Source of the DNA: Spirochaetota bacterium
GTDB taxonomy: Bacteria > Spirochaetota > Spirochaetia > SZUA-6
Assembly (NCBI GenBank): GCA_003641675.1
Contig: QNBI01000032.1
Location: 1 to 10,533, forward strand
DNA length: 10,533 bases
Direction of reading: 5' to 3'
Below are positions 7,326-10,533 of this stretch, piece after piece. The notes beneath the pieces are model-generated. The model was not told the origin of the DNA. It did not search any database and was given only the letters and a program-made list of their open reading frames with translations. How positions within the stretch are numbered: the stretch's first letter is position 1; each line of letters opens with the position of its first letter. The position numbers were made by a program, and so were the translations under genes.

Positions 7326-8503
7326 CAAGTCTTATGAGTAACAGGCTTAAATCTATCGGAACGTACGCATTTGCAGAGGTGGATAAAAAAGTAGCCGAAC
7401 TCAAAGAAAGAGGCATACAACCTATAGATTTTGGAGTCGGAGACCCTACTATCCCTACTCCCGAAATTGTACGGGAAGCAACGAAAAAAGCCATTGACAA
7501 ACTCAAATCCAGCGGATACCCAAGTTATACAGGCTCTTTAAAGTTTAGAGAGACTATTTCCAGATGGGTACACAGGCGGTTTAATGTAGATGTAAATCCG
7601 GAAACAGAGGTATCATCAACAATCGGATCAAAGGAGGCTGTATTTAATTTCCATGAAGCGGTTGTAAATCCTGGAGACTATGTTATATGCCCATCACCGG
7701 GGTATCCTCCATATACCCGTCGAACACTTTTTGCCGAGGGAATTCCTTTTCAAGTGCCGCTACTTGCTCAGAATAATTTCCTCATAGATTTTGACGATAT
7801 TCCCTGTAAAATAGCAGAAAAGGCAAAAATACTCTGGTTAAACTATCCAAATTCTCCTTCCGGTGCTATTGCAACGGCAGACTACTACAAGCGCGCATTG
7901 GATTTTGCCAGAAAATATAATATCATTATCGCCTCCGACGAGGCCTATTCTGAAATTTACTACACCGAACAGCCGCCTATTTCAATATTAAATATAAGCC
8001 GGGAAGGTGTTATCGTTTTTAACTCACTTTCAAAACGTTCAGCCATGACATGCTATCGAATAGGCTGGGTTATGGGAGACAGCCGTATTGTAGGTGCTTT
8101 CCGTAAAGTGAAAACAAATATAGATTCGGGAACTCCCACATTTATTCAGGAAGGTGCCATCGCCGCTCTTTCAGATGAAAAACATGTAGAAAAATCAAGA
8201 GCAGAATACAGAAAAAAGAGGGATATTCTCTGTGACGCGCTTGTTTCGATAGGCCTTCCCGATTCGCGTCCCGATGCTACTCTCTATATCTGGCAGAAAA
8301 TACCTGAAAACATGACATCTGTCGATTTTGCCACTATGCTTCTACAGGAAGACGTTGCATTGGTAACAACACCGGGTTCCTGGATTTCCGATATTACCTA
8401 TAACGAAATTAATCCCGGAGAGGGGTATATAAGATTTGCACTTGTTCCTTCTGTCGAAGATACAAAACTGGCTGCGGAAAAGCTTAAAAACATACGATTT
8501 TAA
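7322..8503 (+). CDS. Class I/II aminotransferase, probably LL-diaminopimelate aminotransferase (DapL/DapC type)
   Basis: This is a fold-type I PLP aminotransferase of 393 residues. Visible landmarks are DFGVGDP (36-42), YTGSLKFRE (69-77), IGSKEA (101-106), Asn177 in NYPNSPSG, Asp206 in ASDEAY, the PLP lysine K238 in NSLSKRS, Arg246, and GEGYIRFALVPS near the end. The sequence fits the group holding DapL and DapC. Its place, with an ATGA overlap after dapF in a lysine-riboswitch operon, points to transamination of tetrahydrodipicolinate (DapL) or N-succinyl-2-amino-6-ketopimelate (DapC). No dapD or dapE is in the window, which favours DapL, but they could lie elsewhere. GAGGAG (7311-7316) 5 bases upstream supports this ATG over the next one at 7334. 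Position 244 is Cys where relatives usually have Gly after MT. Confidence 0.85.
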   Translation: MTSLMSNRLKSIGTYAFAEVDKKVAELKERGIQPIDFGVGDPTIPTPEIVREATKKAIDKLKSSGYPSYTGSLKFRETISRWVHRRFNVDVNPETEVSSTIGSKEAVFNFHEAVVNPGDYVICPSPGYPPYTRRTLFAEGIPFQVPLLAQNNFLIDFDDIPCKIAEKAKILWLNYPNSPSGAIATADYYKRALDFARKYNIIIASDEAYSEIYYTEQPPISILNISREGVIVFNSLSKRSAMTCYRIGWVMGDSRIVGAFRKVKTNIDSGTPTFIQEGAIAALSDEKHVEKSRAEYRKKRDILCDALVSIGLPDSRPDATLYIWQKIPENMTSVDFATMLLQEDVALVTTPGSWISDITYNEINPGEGYIRFALVPSVEDTKLAAEKLKNIRF

Positions 8504-8542
8504 AATTGAATAAAGCTGATTTTTTATATATGTTTATAGTAT

Positions 8543-8965
8543 ATGGATAATTTTTTCAACCGGCTTAATGGAATATTCGATTCTCTGGATCGACTTTTTG
8601 ATGACCTCTTCCATGAAACCGAAAGGGACTCTTTCTATGATCCGGATTTTAAGAATGCATGGATAGAGCTCGAGCAGTATCTATCCGGAAGGAAGTCTTC
8701 CTTTGAGAATTTTAATAATTTTAAAAAGCGTGACAAGGTATACAGAAATACGGAGTATCTAGCCGAAGATTATGCAAACCTGGAAGTGAATTATAACACT
8801 CCTTTGGAATCTGTAACAAAGTCATATAAAAGATTAATGAAAAAATACCATCCGGATAACTTTCCGGAAAATAGCGAACAGCATAAGCTTGCGACAGAGA
8901 TTACAAAAAAATTAAATAATTCATACCAGAGGATAAAAAGTTCGTTAAAAAATAAAGATTTTTGA
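8543..8965 (+). CDS. Small J-domain protein (DnaJ-like, C-terminal J domain)
   Basis: The 140-residue protein carries a J domain at its C-terminus (about 77-136) with the HPD motif at 103-105 in KKYHPDNFPE, the element that stimulates Hsp70/DnaK ATPase. Helix III follows (LATEITKKLNNSYQRI). The first 75 residues are charged and Phe/Asp-rich, with the amphipathic start FFNRLNGIFDSLDRLFDDLF, and match nothing I recognise. There is no Gly/Phe linker or zinc-finger region, so it is not DnaJ itself. It is more likely a specialised co-chaperone that brings DnaK to one client. An in-frame TAG two codons upstream fixes the ATG, but no Shine-Dalgarno is visible; the ATG is preceded by TATAGTAT. It sits 39 bases after the aminotransferase, and whether it shares that transcript is unclear. 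Confidence 0.85.
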   Translation: MDNFFNRLNGIFDSLDRLFDDLFHETERDSFYDPDFKNAWIELEQYLSGRKSSFENFNNFKKRDKVYRNTEYLAEDYANLEVNYNTPLESVTKSYKRLMKKYHPDNFPENSEQHKLATEITKKLNNSYQRIKSSLKNKDF

Positions 8966-9016
8966 GTTATTATATATATATTTTTTATTAAAGTGTGGTA
9001 TATTTCAATATAGTAT

Positions 9017-10126
9017 ATGATTAGTATTTACTATTCGGCAGGCATTTTTCTAGTTAGTTTTTTAACTAATTTACTGTTGCTGCCTTCAATAATAAAATTA
9101 GCTCATAAACATAAATGGTACGATATGCCGGATAAGAGGAAAATTCATACAGGCCTTATACCTCGCCTTGGAGGCATAGGTATATTTACCGCAACGGCTC
9201 TAAGTCTAATTGCTGCTTTTGCGGTATCGCTAATTTTTAAGTCTAAGGGTATAAAGCTGTTTCTCTCCTTTAGAATATTTTACCTTTTTTCAGGACTTTT
9301 AATGATTTACTGCATAGGTTTAATAGATGATTTTCATAATCTGAAAGCGCCTATTAAATTTACACTGCAGCTTGCAGCAGCAAGTATAATAACAGCCGGA
9401 GGATACACGATAAAATCATTAACAATTCCATACCTGGGAACTTTTTTCTTAGGATTCACTGCATTTCCTATTACTGTCTTATGGATTGTCGGAATAGCAA
9501 ATGCAGTAAATTTAGTTGATGGAATGGACGGCCTTGCCGGAGGTATCACGGGATTTGCGAGTTTAGCTTTAGGAATAATAATGCTTATTCACGGGTTCTT
9601 TCTTCCTGCACTTCTGTCTTTTGCGGTATTGGGAGCGATAACAGGATTTCTTCTATTTAATTTCCCTCCTGCGAAAATTTTCATGGGCGATGCAGGAAGT
9701 TTGTTTTTAGGTTTTATTTTGGCTTCTATCCCCCTTATGGCACTAGATAGCCTAAAGTATCCTGAAGGTTTACTTATCGCTACTGTTACACTGCTTATGA
9801 TTCCAATCCTCGATACTGCTGCGGCAATATTTAGAAGAATAAAGGGGAGAAAGCCAATTTATTCTCCCGATAAAAAACATATACATCACAGACTTCTGGG
9901 TTTAGGTTTAAGTGAAAAAAAAATACTTGCAGTCGTTTATGGCTTTTCAATTTATTTAAGTTTAATAGCCATAACCTCAATGATTCTCCCAAAAGAGACA
10001 AACATTTATTTTATACTTGTTATATGGATAGGAAGTCTGTTAGCGTACCTGTTTCTTAACTTCATAGAGCTTAAAAAAATACACCAGAAAGATCAAACCG
10101 AAAGTATACACAAAAACATTCTCTAG
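9017..10126 (+). CDS. WecA/TagO-family undecaprenyl-phosphate sugar-1-phosphate transferase
   Basis: This polytopic inner-membrane enzyme transfers a HexNAc-1-phosphate (typically GlcNAc-1-P) from its UDP-sugar to undecaprenyl phosphate, priming O-antigen, teichoic-acid-like or other surface glycans. The 369 residues show many hydrophobic segments and the PNPT motifs: DMPDKRKIHTGLIPRLGG (36-53), GLIDDFHN with Asp104/105, NLVDGMDGLAGG (165-176), FMGDAGSLFLGF (222-233), PILDTAAAIFRR with Asp266, and the WecA-type HIHHR (288-292). It is not MraY. The exact sugar cannot be read from sequence, nor can WecA be told from TagO, so no symbol is given. The start is fixed by an in-frame TAG two codons upstream. 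There is no Shine-Dalgarno; the ATG follows TATAGTAT, as in the previous gene. A possible extended -10 (TGGTATATT) lies at 8996-9004 in the AT-rich 51-base gap. Confidence 0.93.
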   Translation: MISIYYSAGIFLVSFLTNLLLLPSIIKLAHKHKWYDMPDKRKIHTGLIPRLGGIGIFTATALSLIAAFAVSLIFKSKGIKLFLSFRIFYLFSGLLMIYCIGLIDDFHNLKAPIKFTLQLAAASIITAGGYTIKSLTIPYLGTFFLGFTAFPITVLWIVGIANAVNLVDGMDGLAGGITGFASLALGIIMLIHGFFLPALLSFAVLGAITGFLLFNFPPAKIFMGDAGSLFLGFILASIPLMALDSLKYPEGLLIATVTLLMIPILDTAAAIFRRIKGRKPIYSPDKKHIHHRLLGLGLSEKKILAVVYGFSIYLSLIAITSMILPKETNIYFILVIWIGSLLAYLFLNFIELKKIHQKDQTESIHKNIL

Positions 10127-10131
10127 AATAA

Positions 10132-10533
10132 TTACTCTTCCACAGTTTCAAGTTCTTCAATGTCTATATTTTCTTCTTTCTCGTCATTTGCAGTATTTGA
10201 ACTTTCTATCTTCTGTAAAGGCTCTCCTGCTTCTTCTGATTTAACCGGTTTAGCTTTTCCTATGCTTTTTATCAGATCCGACAGTTCCTTTATTATAGTT
10301 TTTAAAGATCTGTTAACGTGGACAATTTTATCCGCATTTTTTGTATTTTCAAGTGTAAGAGTCATAATCGAATCCACAGATTTCTGAACGTAGTTAATTT
10401 TCGAGGTTGCTTCTTGTGTTATTTCAAATATGTTTCCTATAGACTCAAAATTTCGTTTAAGTTCACTTTTAATTACTTCAATACTTCTGGTAGAATTTTC
10501 CGCCATTGCAGAAATTCCTTTAACTGTGCTGAA
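10132..10533 (-). CDS. Probable C-terminal part of a methyl-accepting chemotaxis-like coiled-coil protein (runs off the window)
   Basis: The frame is open from the right edge to a TAA at 10132-10134. About 95 residues form a continuous heptad-like helix rich in Ser/Thr/Glu (ISAMAENSTRSIEVIKSEL, then ITQEATSKINYVQKSVDSIM and LKTIIKELSDLIKSIG). This resembles the distal half of chemoreceptor signalling domains after the conserved tip. An acidic, disordered-looking tail of about 40 residues follows (PVKSEEAGEPLQK to IEELETVEE) with no CheB/CheR pentapeptide. An ATG at 10504-10506 has AAAGGA nine bases upstream and could start a 124-residue protein. However, the coiled coil already continues through the nine codons before it, so I prefer a longer gene cut by the window. 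It converges on the transferase with only 5 bases between stop codons. The family call is tentative. Confidence 0.5.
   Translation of the reverse strand, partial: FSTVKGISAMAENSTRSIEVIKSELKRNFESIGNIFEITQEATSKINYVQKSVDSIMTLTLENTKNADKIVHVNRSLKTIIKELSDLIKSIGKAKPVKSEEAGEPLQKIESSNTANDEKEENIDIEELETVEE

Noticed and set aside
8535..8540. TATAGT as a -10 box for the J-domain gene (likewise 9009-9014 for the transferase)
   Set aside because: The ATG begins two bases after the hexamer, so transcription would start at or beyond the start codon, and no alternative start codon fits downstream.
8966..8990. AT-dinucleotide run between the J-domain gene and the transferase, as a repeat or origin element
   Set aside because: It is short, simple AT-rich sequence with no repeated boxes; promoter-type AT richness explains it.

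Overview
The window looks like an ordinary chromosomal stretch of a low-GC bacterium. Its core is a compact lysine/diaminopimelate (DAP) operon with a lysine riboswitch in front of it. A nucleoside phosphorylase-helicase pair lies on the left (minus strand). A small J-domain gene, a cell-wall or O-antigen priming glycosyltransferase and the tail of a chemoreceptor-like gene lie on the right. There are no tRNA, rRNA, CRISPR or insertion-sequence features. The mix (DAP pathway, polyprenyl-phosphate sugar transferase, chemoreceptor-like coiled coil, JAB-DinG helicase fusion) would fit a motile, diderm-type anaerobe such as a member of the Spirochaetota. That placement is a guess from general resemblance, not something the sequence proves.

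Left block, 1-2356, minus strand. A purine nucleoside phosphorylase (punA) is transcribed leftward from a good promoter at 2376-2403. It overlaps by 11 bases a GTG-started gene for a DinG/XPD-type helicase with an N-terminal RadC-like JAB metalloprotease-fold domain. The helicase frame stops at 109 in the middle of the enzyme. The next frame carries on with convincing protein sequence to the edge of the window, so the gene appears to contain a one-base frameshift between 112 and 164.

Intergenic 2357-2753 (397 bases) holds two divergent promoters and a clear lysine riboswitch (L box). The aptamer runs from 2490 to 2666, with a perfect 9-bp P1 helix and a complementary L2-L3 kissing loop. Downstream are competing hairpins, one of which masks the asd Shine-Dalgarno, so control is probably at translation initiation.

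Middle block, 2754-8503, plus strand: asd, lysC, lysA, dapF and an aminotransferase. asd/lysC and dapF/aminotransferase overlap by ATGA. Together they encode aspartate to aspartate semialdehyde, and the late steps to meso-DAP and lysine. dapA and dapB are not here. The aminotransferase, with no dapD or dapE nearby, suggests the short DapL (LL-DAP aminotransferase) route. LysC carries the lysine-binding ACT signature of AKIII enzymes, so lysine probably controls both expression and activity.

Right block, 8543-10533. A 140-residue protein with a C-terminal J domain and a WecA/TagO-family transferase follow. Both begin without a Shine-Dalgarno and share the same 11 bases up to and including the ATG. 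The transferase meets, tail to tail, a minus-strand gene that runs off the window and looks like the C-terminal coiled coil of a methyl-accepting chemotaxis protein.

I did not find an exotic new system. The observations most worth checking are the helicase frameshift and domain fusion, the architecture of the riboswitch expression platform, and the shared start motif on the right.
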